DNA from: an uncultured bacterium
Lineage (GTDB): Bacteria; Patescibacteriota; Patescibacteriia; Patescibacteriales; UBA12465
Reading direction: 5' to 3'
DNA length: 35,428 nucleotides
Assembly: GCA_903874345.1 (NCBI GenBank)
Contig: CAIQRY010000068.1
Location: 1 to 35,428 of the forward strand
Shown: one piece after another, positions 26,092 to 35,428 of the stretch
Layout: every line of letters starts with the position of its first letter
Numbering within the stretch: position 1 is the stretch's first letter
The notes under the pieces: generated by a model
Databases searched by the model: none
What the model saw: the letters and a program-made list of their open reading frames with translations, nothing else
Told to the model about the DNA's origin: nothing
Translations under genes and position numbers: made by a program

Positions 26092-27579
26092 ATGTTTAAG
26101 ACGTTTTTGACAAAACGGCCATTTTTGTTTAAATTCCGCTTATTTTTAGGACTGATTTTATTAGTCTTTATTTTAGTATTTTTGTATTTAAAGATTGTGC
26201 CTTTTGGTCAGATTACTTATGAACGCGTCTGGCCGAACGTCACACGATCAGGCAAGGGTTTTATTCTTGGTTTTACGCCGGCGGAGCGCGTTGACTTAAA
26301 CGGAACATACCCAAAACTCTCTGGCGATCCGGTTTATTTTTCCTTATTTACGCCGCGCACTTTTGATCACGTTAAGATGACGATTACTTATCGTGATAAT
26401 TTATCGACCGCCACGCCGGTGATTGAGGCCGGCGTCTTGAAGGATAAGATTGCGCGAAATTATGATTTGAGTCCCGTGTCTAATAAAATTTTAGATTATT
26501 TAGGGGCGCGTTGGACGAAAATTAGGAACGGCCAAACAGTTTTTTTACAAGTCACGAAAAATTACGATACTTTGTCGGATTTTTTAAGCGCGTTTAAAGA
26601 TAATAAATTAAAAGATTGTCCGAACGGATCGGCAACTTGTGTGGCTGTTTATAATTATCCTCTAAATTTTGATTATCCGGCACCGGTCGCGCGCGATACC
26701 GCCCTGATTTTAGACAAGCCGCTTCGCGGCGGACATCAATTTTATGTTTATGTGCCAGTCGCAACACTTGATTTGAGTTTTTCTTTTGTCGATATGAACC
26801 GAGATAAAGAACAGGACCCGATTGCCGTTAATCTTTATCAGGATAATAAGTTAGTGGATAGTAAATTTTTAGGGGATAATAATTTGAATCCGACCAGCGG
26901 TATTACGGAGCAAAAAAACATATCTCTAGGCGAAAATAATCTTAAACCCGGAGTTTATAAAGTTGAAGTAAAAATTAGTGACGACGTCGTCATTTCTAGA
27001 ATCGAGAGTTCGGTTAATAAATTATCTTTTATTAATAAAATTTGGCCGGTCTCGACGCCGGGCAATTTAACCTTATATACTGACGCCTCTTATTTATTAA
27101 CCAAGGCCTTTACGCCAGCCAGTTTACAAACTATTAATTTTGCGGGACAAGATTTCAAATTAGATGAACCATATAGTCAATTTAAATTTGTAGCCGACAC
27201 GGCGAATCCACTTAAAGCCGTTAAATTTAAAAAAGATGATATCATCCTTGAAAATAATGGCGTTTTTGCTTGGTCACCGGAGAGTTTATTTAACCCGACT
27301 CTGCCCAAAGTCGATAGTCAGTTTGTTGTTTCGTCTCAAATCAAATATATTGTGGCTGATTATCAAGCGCCTTTAGCTGAGAAAGACTGGCAAGCCGCGA
27401 CTCTGGACTTTGATTTGAAAGATTCCTATCGGGAAAATGGTAAGTATAGTTTCATGATTTCTATCCCCGGCCTCCGAACAGAAACTGGGCAGGGAAATTT
27501 AGAAATTAAAGAAATCAAGATGGAGCTTTCCGGCCGCGGATTATTGGATAAGATTAGGGAGCTCATAAAATCACGTTAA
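26092..27579 (+). CDS. Membrane-anchored extracytoplasmic protein of unknown function
   Basis: N-terminal TM FRLFLGLILLVFILVFLYLKIV, then a long beta-rich soluble region. Confidence 0.8.
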   Translation: MFKTFLTKRPFLFKFRLFLGLILLVFILVFLYLKIVPFGQITYERVWPNVTRSGKGFILGFTPAERVDLNGTYPKLSGDPVYFSLFTPRTFDHVKMTITYRDNLSTATPVIEAGVLKDKIARNYDLSPVSNKILDYLGARWTKIRNGQTVFLQVTKNYDTLSDFLSAFKDNKLKDCPNGSATCVAVYNYPLNFDYPAPVARDTALILDKPLRGGHQFYVYVPVATLDLSFSFVDMNRDKEQDPIAVNLYQDNKLVDSKFLGDNNLNPTSGITEQKNISLGENNLKPGVYKVEVKISDDVVISRIESSVNKLSFINKIWPVSTPGNLTLYTDASYLLTKAFTPASLQTINFAGQDFKLDEPYSQFKFVADTANPLKAVKFKKDDIILENNGVFAWSPESLFNPTLPKVDSQFVVSSQIKYIVADYQAPLAEKDWQAATLDFDLKDSYRENGKYSFMISIPGLRTETGQGNLEIKEIKMELSGRGLLDKIRELIKSR

Positions 27580-27586
27580 ATTATTT

Positions 27587-27763
27587 ATGTCTCAGTCACG
27601 TTTAATTATTAGAGAAATTTTTTACTTTTTAAGTCTCCTCTTAGCGCTATTTATTATTTTAGAAATTATTTGGCCCAATATAATTCTCGCTTATTTTAAT
27701 TTGAACTGGCTTCTTGTTCTTTGGCTAATCTCGGGTCTAAGTTTATTAATTAAAAAACATTAA
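27587..27763 (+). CDS. Small two-TM membrane protein (58 aa: MSQSRLIIREIFYFLSLLLALFIILEIIWPNIILAYFNLNWLLVLWLISGLSLLIKKH)
   Basis: Hand-translated ORF absent from the track, fitting the gap between neighbours. Two hydrophobic helices and a basic C-terminus. Confidence 0.65.
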   Translation: MSQSRLIIREIFYFLSLLLALFIILEIIWPNIILAYFNLNWLLVLWLISGLSLLIKKH

Positions 27764-27772
27764 CATATTTTT

Positions 27773-29758
27773 ATGTCTTTACAGTATTTTTTTAATCCTA
27801 AGGCAGTCGCTGTCATTGGCGCGTCTTCAGACCGTCATAAACTTGGTCGTCAGATGCTCGACAATATTATTAAGGGAGGTTTTAAGGGAAAAATTTATCC
27901 TATTAATCTTAAGGAAAAGAGAATTGCTGGGCTCGCGGCTTATAATAATTTAGCGGATTTGCCAAAAACTGAGTATGCTTCTTTACTCGTCGTTATTGCT
28001 ATCCCCGGGCAATTTGTTCTAGAAGAAATAAAAACCTGCGCGCGTCTGGGCATCAAGAATATTGTTATTATTAGCGCTGGGTTTAAAGAAGCTGGCCCGG
28101 CCGGCAAAGCTTTAGAAGATCAGATTATTAAAATCGCGGCGACGCATCATTTAAATATTCTAGGCCCGAATTGTTTAGGGTTAATTAATACCTGGCAAGG
28201 CTTAAATGCGACTTTTGCTGGAGCAAGCCGGGAAACAGGACGTATCGCCTTTCTGTCGCAGTCGGGAGCCATTGGTTCGGCGGCCTTAGATTGGCTCAAG
28301 ACACAGAATTTTAATCTTGGTTATTTTGTTAGTCTCGGCAATAAAGCGGTTTTGGACGAGAATGACATCTTTGAGTATTTGGCGCATGATGACCGGATTG
28401 ATTTAATTGTTGCTTATTTGGAAGAAATTAAAGATGGCCAAACTTTTATGACTCGCGTGTCGCGTTTAGCGAAGCATAAACCAGTCGCTATTTTAAAAGC
28501 GGGGCAGAGTGCGGCCGGGACACAACTCGCATTGTCGCACACTGGTTCACTCGCCGGTTCCGCGGCGGCCGTCGAGGCGGGCGTCAGACGCAGCGGCGCT
28601 ATTTGGCTACAAAATTTAGAAGAACTTTTTGATTTATTATCACTTTTCCGCAAAGAAGTTTGGCAGAATCATGGAGCGGAAGATCTATACGTTGTAACGA
28701 ATGCTGGCGGGGTCGCGGTGTTAACCGCGGATGCCATTAGTCGCGAAGGGCTAACTCTCGCGCGGAGTTGGGATCTTTTAGGCGACGCCGATGCGGCCCG
28801 CTACGAGATGGCTCTTAAGAAACTACTCCCGGATAAGAAAGTAAATAATCTTTTAATACTCCTTACGCCGCAAACCGATACTGAGCCTTTAAAGACCGCG
28901 CAGGTGGTTTGCGCCATGGCCAAGAAGTATCCGCATAAATTAGTCATGGCCTGTTTCTTGGGTGGCCAGGCCGTAGCCAAGGCTTGGAACTTGATGCAGG
29001 ATAATCAGGTGCCGGTCTTTGATTTTCCGGAAGAAGCGGTCGAATCATTTAAGAAGTTAATTGCTTATAAGAATAGTACGAAGAATTTACGGCCTTATAT
29101 TGTGCCTCGGACTAAGACTAAAAAGAAATTTCAGACGTCCGATTATTTGCGTTCGCTTAAACTCTTAAATCAATATAAAATTCCGACCGTTAAGACGATT
29201 AAATTTTCCGCTTCGAAAATTAAACATCTTAAATCGCCGGTCGTTTTAAAGATCGTCGGCCCTGATTTTTTACATAAGACCGATAAGAAGGCCGTGGTCA
29301 CTAATTTGCAAACCGAAAAAGATTTGCGCGCTGCGAGCCGAGAGCTGCGTCTCAAAAATAAAAAAGCCTTAACTAACCCCAAAAATTATCTTATTTTACA
29401 AACGCAGATTGCGCGAGCGCAGGAAGTGATTCTCGGTTTTAATCGCGATAGCGCTTTCGGGCCGATGATTATGGCTGGCTTAGGTGGAATTTATACCGAA
29501 GTATTTAAGGAAGTAAAACTTACCACTGGTGATTTAGACTTTAATCGCGCCTTGACTTTAATTGAAAGTTTAAAGATTTACCCGATTTTAAACGGCGCGC
29601 GCGGCCATAAGAAGTATGATCTTAAAGGCTTGGCGCGAACGCTTGTTAATTTGACGCGACTCGCCAATGAACACCCGGAAATAAAATCTTTGGATATTAA
29701 TCCTTTATTTGTAACAGAAACAGAAGTTCTCGCTGGCGACGTCAGGGTGATTGTTTAA
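27773..29758 (+). CDS. ADP-forming acyl-CoA (acetate-CoA) synthetase, fused alpha and beta parts
   Basis: FFNPKAVAVIGASSDRHKLGRQ, ILGPNCLGLIN, FLSQSGAIGSAALDW, LSHTGSLAGS, ATP-grasp-like C-terminal region (FGPMIMAGLGGIYTEVFKEV). Confidence 0.93.
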   Translation: MSLQYFFNPKAVAVIGASSDRHKLGRQMLDNIIKGGFKGKIYPINLKEKRIAGLAAYNNLADLPKTEYASLLVVIAIPGQFVLEEIKTCARLGIKNIVIISAGFKEAGPAGKALEDQIIKIAATHHLNILGPNCLGLINTWQGLNATFAGASRETGRIAFLSQSGAIGSAALDWLKTQNFNLGYFVSLGNKAVLDENDIFEYLAHDDRIDLIVAYLEEIKDGQTFMTRVSRLAKHKPVAILKAGQSAAGTQLALSHTGSLAGSAAAVEAGVRRSGAIWLQNLEELFDLLSLFRKEVWQNHGAEDLYVVTNAGGVAVLTADAISREGLTLARSWDLLGDADAARYEMALKKLLPDKKVNNLLILLTPQTDTEPLKTAQVVCAMAKKYPHKLVMACFLGGQAVAKAWNLMQDNQVPVFDFPEEAVESFKKLIAYKNSTKNLRPYIVPRTKTKKKFQTSDYLRSLKLLNQYKIPTVKTIKFSASKIKHLKSPVVLKIVGPDFLHKTDKKAVVTNLQTEKDLRAASRELRLKNKKALTNPKNYLILQTQIARAQEVILGFNRDSAFGPMIMAGLGGIYTEVFKEVKLTTGDLDFNRALTLIESLKIYPILNGARGHKKYDLKGLARTLVNLTRLANEHPEIKSLDINPLFVTETEVLAGDVRVIV

Positions 29759-29783
29759 ATTCGGGATTGTTTGGTAAATATAT

Positions 29784-30515
29784 ATGTATAATAACCAGAA
29801 AATAGTCGTGGTTTTACCGGCGTATAACGCGGTTAAAACTTTAGAGCAAACCGTTTCTGATTTGCCGGCTTTGGTTGACCAGATTATACTAGTCGACGAC
29901 GCGAGTCATGATGAGACCGCTCTTCTGGCTAAACGACTCGGTCTCTTTGTTTTTTCTCATGACCAAAATGGCGGTTACGGCGCTAATCAGAAGACTTGCT
30001 ACCGCCTCGCACTTGCCGAGGGCGCTGATATTATTATTATGATTCATCCCGACTATCAGTATGATCCGAAACTCGTAAAATATTTGGCATCTTTTATCGC
30101 TGATGATTATTTTGATGTTATGTTGGGGACGAGAATTAGAAGTCGCCGCGAAGCCTTGGCGGGCGGCATGCCTTTATATAAATATCTGGCTAACCGTTTT
30201 CTAACCATCTTCGAAAACTTGGCGAGTGGTTATAATTTGTCGGAGTGGCATACGGGGATGCGGGCTTATCGCCGCGCTGTTTTGGAAAAGATTGATTGGA
30301 CGAAGAATTCTGATGATTTTGTTTTTGATAGTCAGGTTCTTTTCCAGATCGTAGCGCAAAAATATCGCATTGGCGAGATTCCGGTTCCGGTCCGTTATTT
30401 TCCCGAGGCCTCGTCTATTAATTTCGGCCGAAGTTTGCGTTACGGGCTCGCAACTCTGGGCGTGGCATTACATTATTTCCTGTCGCCTCAATATTTTCGT
30501 CAGAAAAAATCATGA
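29784..30515 (+). CDS. Glycosyltransferase family 2 (dolichyl-phosphate mannose synthase-like)
   Basis: VVVLPAYNAVKTLEQTVSDLP, IILVDDASHDETALLAKRLG, GGYGANQKTCYRLALAEGADIIIMIHPDYQYDP. Confidence 0.93.
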   Translation: MYNNQKIVVVLPAYNAVKTLEQTVSDLPALVDQIILVDDASHDETALLAKRLGLFVFSHDQNGGYGANQKTCYRLALAEGADIIIMIHPDYQYDPKLVKYLASFIADDYFDVMLGTRIRSRREALAGGMPLYKYLANRFLTIFENLASGYNLSEWHTGMRAYRRAVLEKIDWTKNSDDFVFDSQVLFQIVAQKYRIGEIPVPVRYFPEASSINFGRSLRYGLATLGVALHYFLSPQYFRQKKS

Positions 30516-32035
30516 TTAATTTTAAAGCGCAACACGGATTTTTTAAACCCGGCTGGCTTAATACTTGGCGGCCTTATTTTTTGATTTTTTTGTTCGGTTT
30601 TTTGCTTTACGGCCAGACTCTATTTTTTGATTATACTTATCTTGATGATAATGCCTTAATTCTTGAAAATTATCCGACCATCAGCCAGTTTAAGAACGTC
30701 GGCACTATTTTTTCGAGCGATGTTTTTTTATCAACACCAAAATTTTATTATCGGCCGCTCTTGAACTTATCCTTTTATCCCGAAGCTACGACAACCGGCA
30801 CGGCGCCGGCCATATTCCATCTGGTTAATATTATTTTGCATCTTTCAGCCGTCGCCCTGGTTTTCCGGCTTTTACTTAAATTAGATTGCGCGCCGCCTCT
30901 CGCTTATTTTTTATCTTTATTATTTCTAGTCCATCCGGTTTTGACGCAAGCCGTGGCTTGGATTCCGGGGCGGAATGACCCCTTGCTTGTTATTTTCGTC
31001 TTAGCTTCTTTATTAAGCTTTTTATCTTTTGCTAACCGGCCGCGTTTGCGTTCTTATTTGGCCTATTTATTATTTTTATTTCTAGCCCTACTTTCCAAAG
31101 AAACCGCGGTCTTCTTGCCCGGTTTAGTAATTTTCTATTTTTTGTTTTTGGCGCCTGAGAAAGTAAGTAAGAGCGACCGCTGGCTGCTTGTTTTTGGCTC
31201 GGCCGCTATCGGTTTTATCTGGTTTTTGATGCGGCATTTTGCTTTAGGCGGCGAAACTCTGGGGCTAAGTGCGGCTCTCGTCTCGATTTTTAAAAATTCC
31301 GCGTCTTTAATCGTCTTCTTAGGCAAAGCCGTCTTACCATTTAGTCTTTCAGTTGTGCCATCGCTCGCCGATGCAAAAATTATTTATGGTTTAATTGTTT
31401 TACCGCTTTTAATTTTGGCTTTAGTTTTTTCGAAGGCGAAGAAACAAAAATATTTAGTTTTTGGTGTCTTGTGGTTTTTATTTTTTATCCTGCCGTCTTT
31501 CATTCGGCCCAATCCGGTTGATACGCCAGACTTTTTTGAACATCGTTTATATTTACCCTTGATTGGCCTACTCATAATTTTAGCCGAGATTGATTGGTTT
31601 AAAAAATTAGATTTTAAAAATAAAAAAGTTCAGGCGGGGGCAGCTCTCGTTCTAATATTTTTTGCGATTTTAACCTTTCGTCATAGTCTAAATTTTTCCA
31701 ATCGCTTGACTTTCTGGCGCTCCGCGGTTAAAACTTCGCCGCATTCACCGCTCGCTCATCGTAATCTTGGGGTGATGGAATATTTTGATGGTGAGAGGGC
31801 GGCGGCCGCGAAAGAATATCAAGCCGCTTTAGCCTTAAATCCTAATGAACAAATGGCCCATAATAATTTAGGCGTTATTTACATGGAAGACAAAAACTGG
31901 TCCGCAGCTGAGGCGGAATTTAAGGCTGAATTACGGATTAATCCGGGTTATGACAAGGCCTTGGCTAATTTAAGCGACTTAGCTTACCGCCAACAAGCGG
32001 CGAGCTTGAATAATCCGGAAAAATCGTTAAGATAG
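30512..32035 (+). CDS. Polytopic membrane protein with C-terminal TPR repeats
   Basis: Many TM helices, then TPR-like HRNLGVMEYFDGERAAAAKEYQAALALNPNEQMAHNNLGVIYMEDKNWSAAEAEFKAELRINPGYDKALANL. ATGA overlap with the GT2. Confidence 0.85.
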   Translation: MINFKAQHGFFKPGWLNTWRPYFLIFLFGFLLYGQTLFFDYTYLDDNALILENYPTISQFKNVGTIFSSDVFLSTPKFYYRPLLNLSFYPEATTTGTAPAIFHLVNIILHLSAVALVFRLLLKLDCAPPLAYFLSLLFLVHPVLTQAVAWIPGRNDPLLVIFVLASLLSFLSFANRPRLRSYLAYLLFLFLALLSKETAVFLPGLVIFYFLFLAPEKVSKSDRWLLVFGSAAIGFIWFLMRHFALGGETLGLSAALVSIFKNSASLIVFLGKAVLPFSLSVVPSLADAKIIYGLIVLPLLILALVFSKAKKQKYLVFGVLWFLFFILPSFIRPNPVDTPDFFEHRLYLPLIGLLIILAEIDWFKKLDFKNKKVQAGAALVLIFFAILTFRHSLNFSNRLTFWRSAVKTSPHSPLAHRNLGVMEYFDGERAAAAKEYQAALALNPNEQMAHNNLGVIYMEDKNWSAAEAEFKAELRINPGYDKALANLSDLAYRQQAASLNNPEKSLR

Positions 32036-32039
32036 TATT

Positions 32040-33686
32040 ATGTTTAAGAACCTTTTTCGCCGACAAATCAATAATATTACGGTTGCCGCCGCTCTCGTCG
32101 CCCTATCTTCTTTGGCCTCGCGGTTTTTAGGCGTGTTACGCGATCATATCTTGGCCGGTCAATTCGGTGCCTCGGCCACGCTCGACACTTATTATGCCGC
32201 TTTTCGCGTACCAGACTTAATTTATAATTTGATCGTGCTCGGCGCCTTGTCCGCTGGTTTCATTCCGATTTTTACCTCGTTAATTCGAGATTATAAATGT
32301 GAAAAGGGCCAAAACTGTGATCCGACACTTACTAATCACGAAGCCTGGGGTTTGGCGGCTAATGTCATGAATTTGCTCGGCATCGCCTTGGTCTTCTTAT
32401 CTGTCGCTGGTATTATTTTCGCGCGACCCTTGGTTTATTTAATTACGCCGGGGTTTTCACCTGACCAGCAAGCCACGACAGCGGCCTTAACTCGAATTAT
32501 GTTTTTGTCACCTCTTTTCTTGGGGGTCTCCGGAATTTTAGGCGGCATGCTCCAATCTTTTAAACGATTCTTAATGTATTCCTTTGCGCCGATTTTTTAT
32601 AATTTGGGTATTATTTTTGGGGCGTTATTTTTAACCAGAATTTGGGGAATTTATGGTTTAGCTTGGGGCGTGGTTATCGGCGCTTTTTTGCATATGGCGA
32701 GCCAATTACCGACGGTTTATCATCTCGGTTTCCGTTATCAATTTAAAATTAAGTGGCGCGATGCTAATACTTGGCTCATTGCTAAGATGATGGTGCCGCG
32801 TACGCTAAGCTTGGCGATTGCCCAAATTAATTTAGTCATCGTAACCATTATTGCGTCCGGTTTACCGCACGGCTCGCTGGCGGTTTTTAATTTTGCCAAT
32901 AACTTGCAAGCTTTTCCGGTCGGTATTTTTGGTATTTCTTTTGCCATCGCCGCTTTTCCGGTTTTGTCCGAGTTTGCTTTTAATAAGGAAAAATTAGTTG
33001 AGAATTTTTCTCAAACGATTCGCAAGATTTTGTTCTTTGTTATTCCTGCGACCGTGCTGATTATCGCTTTACGCGCGCAAATTATTCGCATCGTTTTAGG
33101 GACGGGTCGTTTCGGTTGGGAAGATACGATTTTAACCATGAATACCTTGGGGTTCTTTGCCATTAGTTTATTTGCCCAAGCCACGATTCCGCTTTTGGTC
33201 CGTGTTTTTTACGCGCGCCATAATTCGCTTATTCCACTCAGTGTCGGAGCGGTAACAATTGCGATTAATACCATTTTAGCCTTGCTTTTAGCGCCCCGCA
33301 TGGGCGTGGCCGGTTTAGCTTTAGTCTTCTCAATTGATAATATTCTAAGTTTTCTATTGCTTTGGGTCTGGTTGCGTTATAAAGTTGGGTCTTTGGATTT
33401 AAGTAATATTTTGATGACGAGCTTGAAGTTTATCGTTGCTTCGGTCGCGGCTGGTTTAACGACGCAATTAACAAAATTAGCAATTTCACCGATTATTGAT
33501 ATGACCAGGTTCAGCGGCGTTTTTATTCAACTCTGCCTCGCGGCGGGAGCTGGCCTCTTAGCTTATGGTTTTTTCTGCTATTTATTCCAAAGCGAAGAGC
33601 TCTTAGGTTTCTTAGATTCGCTGCGCCATCATTGGCCGTTTAAAAGAGTCGAAGTCGAAGATCAGGGCGAGGCCCGCGGAATTTAA
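32040..33686 (+). CDS. murJ: Lipid II flippase MurJ (MviN)
   Basis: ALSSLASRFLGVLRDHILAGQFGASATLDTYYAAFRVPDLIYNLIVLGALSAGFIPIF; multiple TM helices. Confidence 0.95.
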   Translation: MFKNLFRRQINNITVAAALVALSSLASRFLGVLRDHILAGQFGASATLDTYYAAFRVPDLIYNLIVLGALSAGFIPIFTSLIRDYKCEKGQNCDPTLTNHEAWGLAANVMNLLGIALVFLSVAGIIFARPLVYLITPGFSPDQQATTAALTRIMFLSPLFLGVSGILGGMLQSFKRFLMYSFAPIFYNLGIIFGALFLTRIWGIYGLAWGVVIGAFLHMASQLPTVYHLGFRYQFKIKWRDANTWLIAKMMVPRTLSLAIAQINLVIVTIIASGLPHGSLAVFNFANNLQAFPVGIFGISFAIAAFPVLSEFAFNKEKLVENFSQTIRKILFFVIPATVLIIALRAQIIRIVLGTGRFGWEDTILTMNTLGFFAISLFAQATIPLLVRVFYARHNSLIPLSVGAVTIAINTILALLLAPRMGVAGLALVFSIDNILSFLLLWVWLRYKVGSLDLSNILMTSLKFIVASVAAGLTTQLTKLAISPIIDMTRFSGVFIQLCLAAGAGLLAYGFFCYLFQSEELLGFLDSLRHHWPFKRVEVEDQGEARGI

Positions 33687-33695
33687 TTTATAATT

Positions 33696-35428
33696 ATGAT
33701 GACTGATAAAATTCGAAATTTTTGCATTATTGCGCACATCGATCACGGAAAGTCGACTTTAGCCGACCGGATGTTGGAAATTACTCAGACCGTTGATAAA
33801 CGGAAGATGAAGGATCAGATTTTAGACGGCATGGATATTGAACGGGAACGGGGAATAACAATTAAATTGCAACCTGTGACCATGAATTATCAGGGTTATC
33901 AGCTTAATTTAATTGACACACCCGGGCACGTGGACTTTTCTTATGAAGTTTCTCGGTCTTTGGCCGCGGTCGAAACAGCGGTTTTACTTGTCGACTCAAC
34001 GCAAGGCATTCAAGCGCAAACTTTGGCTAATTTATATTTAGCCATGGAACAGAATTTAACAGTTATTCCGGTTGTTAATAAGATTGATTTACCGGCGGCG
34101 GATGTTGTTAAGACGAAAAAAGAAATTATTGATCTTTTGGGCTGTCAGGAAGATGAAATTATTTGTTCGTCTGGCAAAACCGGCGAGGGAGTCGCTGAAG
34201 TTTTGGCGGCGGTGATTAGTAAGGGACATAAACCGCAGCAACCAGCGGAAATTAATAATACCGATTTTCCGCGGGCCTTGATTTTTGATTCCAAGTACGA
34301 TATTTATCGCGGCGTCGTCGCTTATATTCGGGTTTTTAACGGTTCAATTAAGAAAGGCGACAAAATAAAATTATTATTTACGGGAGCGGCCAGCGAAGTT
34401 TTGGATTGCGGCGTTTTTAAACCCGATTATTTATCGACCGGCGAACTCAAAGTCGGCGAAATTGGCTATGTCGTTACCGGCTTTAAGCAAGTGGCGGATT
34501 GTCGCGTGGGCGATACGATTACGGCCGGCGCCGGCGTGGCTCAGAGCGCGACTTTGTCGCCGCTACCGGGATACAAGGAAGTAAAGCCCATGGTTTTTGC
34601 TGGTATTTTCCCGCGCGAGGGTAATGATTTTAAGGAGCTGCGCGAAGCTATGGAAAAATTAAAGTTAAATGACGCTTCCTTAGCTTATGAGCCAGAACAT
34701 TCCGACGCCTTAGGCTTCGGTTTTCGCTGCGGTTTTTTGGGCCTGCTCCATTTAGAAGTTTTTCAGGAACGTTTACGCCGCGAGTATGACTTAGATTTAA
34801 TTGTGACTGTGCCCAGCGTGGCCTATAAATTAGTTAAGAAGAACGGTGAAGAGATAATTATTCGGACACCACAGAAAATGCCCGATCCAACGCAAGTCGA
34901 TCTCATCGAAGAGCCCTGGGTAAAATTAGATATTATTACCCCGAAGGCTTATCTGGGAAATGTTATTAAATTAGCGCAGGAAAAAAGAGGAATTTATAAA
35001 AATACGGAATATATTTCGACGGATGGCGATGATAGTCGCGTGCTTTTGCATTACGAAATACCGCTCGCCGCGATTTTAACGGATTTTTATGATAAGATAA
35101 AAAGCGTTTCGGCGGGATACGCTTCAATTAACTATGACTACTCGGATTATCGACCGGCGGACGTGGTCAAAATGGATATTTTAGTCGCGGAGGATATTAT
35201 TGAGGCCTTGGCCACGATTGTTTACCGCGATGACGCTTACCGCGAAGGTCGGGAAGTGGTCGATATCTTAAAAGATAATTTGCCAAAACAGATGTTTGCC
35301 GTTAAAATTCAAGCGGCGATTCACGGTAAGGTTATTGCGGCGGAAAAATTATCAGCCATGCGTAAAGATGTGACGGCTAAACTTTATGGCGGGGATGTGA
35401 CGCGTAAGCGCAAATTGCTCGAAAAGCA
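33696..35428 (+). CDS. lepA: Elongation factor 4 (LepA), 3'-truncated by the window end
   Basis: Hand translation MMTDKIRNFCIIAHIDHGKSTLADRMLEIT... with GITIKLQP, DTPGHVDFSYEVSRSLAAVE, NKIDLP. No stop before the window end; not in the ORF track. Confidence 0.95.
   Translation, partial: MMTDKIRNFCIIAHIDHGKSTLADRMLEITQTVDKRKMKDQILDGMDIERERGITIKLQPVTMNYQGYQLNLIDTPGHVDFSYEVSRSLAAVETAVLLVDSTQGIQAQTLANLYLAMEQNLTVIPVVNKIDLPAADVVKTKKEIIDLLGCQEDEIICSSGKTGEGVAEVLAAVISKGHKPQQPAEINNTDFPRALIFDSKYDIYRGVVAYIRVFNGSIKKGDKIKLLFTGAASEVLDCGVFKPDYLSTGELKVGEIGYVVTGFKQVADCRVGDTITAGAGVAQSATLSPLPGYKEVKPMVFAGIFPREGNDFKELREAMEKLKLNDASLAYEPEHSDALGFGFRCGFLGLLHLEVFQERLRREYDLDLIVTVPSVAYKLVKKNGEEIIIRTPQKMPDPTQVDLIEEPWVKLDIITPKAYLGNVIKLAQEKRGIYKNTEYISTDGDDSRVLLHYEIPLAAILTDFYDKIKSVSAGYASINYDYSDYRPADVVKMDILVAEDIIEALATIVYRDDAYREGREVVDILKDNLPKQMFAVKIQAAIHGKVIAAEKLSAMRKDVTAKLYGGDVTRKRKLLEK

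Noticed and set aside
31135-32947. Minus-strand ORFs within the TPR membrane protein and MurJ genes
   Set aside because: Antisense to hydrophobic coding sequence; no supporting promoter or conserved motif.
1-35428. CRISPR arrays, diversity-generating retroelements, retrons, rRNA operons
   Set aside because: No regularly spaced repeats, no reverse transcriptase or Cas-like proteins, and no rRNA-like sequence seen in the window.

Overview
The window looks like a chromosomal segment of an AT-rich, small-genome bacterium, most likely Candidate Phyla Radiation (Patescibacteria). That placement is inferred from gene content and protein style; no search was run. From left to right it contains: (i) the right edge of a probable integrated element, with a 50-aa ORF, an intergenic region with unusually dense self-complementarity, and a large serine recombinase whose reading frame runs antisense into tRNA-Ala(UGC); (ii) housekeeping and envelope genes (LysM/M23 peptidase, phosphoglycerate mutase, SIS-domain isomerase, YebC, RuvC); (iii) a compact cluster of glgA, GH57, an APH-like kinase and a P-loop kinase; (iv) a CDF transporter, FtsK, a short secreted protein with a sorting/FlgD-like domain, a truncated Mur ligase, rpoB and rpoC; (v) lineage-type hypothetical and membrane proteins, an ADP-forming acyl-CoA synthetase, a GT2, a polytopic TPR protein, MurJ and the 5' part of lepA. 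The strongest candidate for something undescribed is 212-340. Three long complementary helices can be drawn there in A-B-A'-B' (pseudoknot) order. A plausible promoter lies immediately upstream and a U-tract immediately downstream, just before the recombinase start. Other points to check: a Ser at the second catalytic His position of phosphoglycerate mutase, extended -10 promoters abutting start codons (leaderless mRNAs), a near absence of Shine-Dalgarno motifs, and a T9SS/FlgD-like C-terminal domain in a probable CPR genome.
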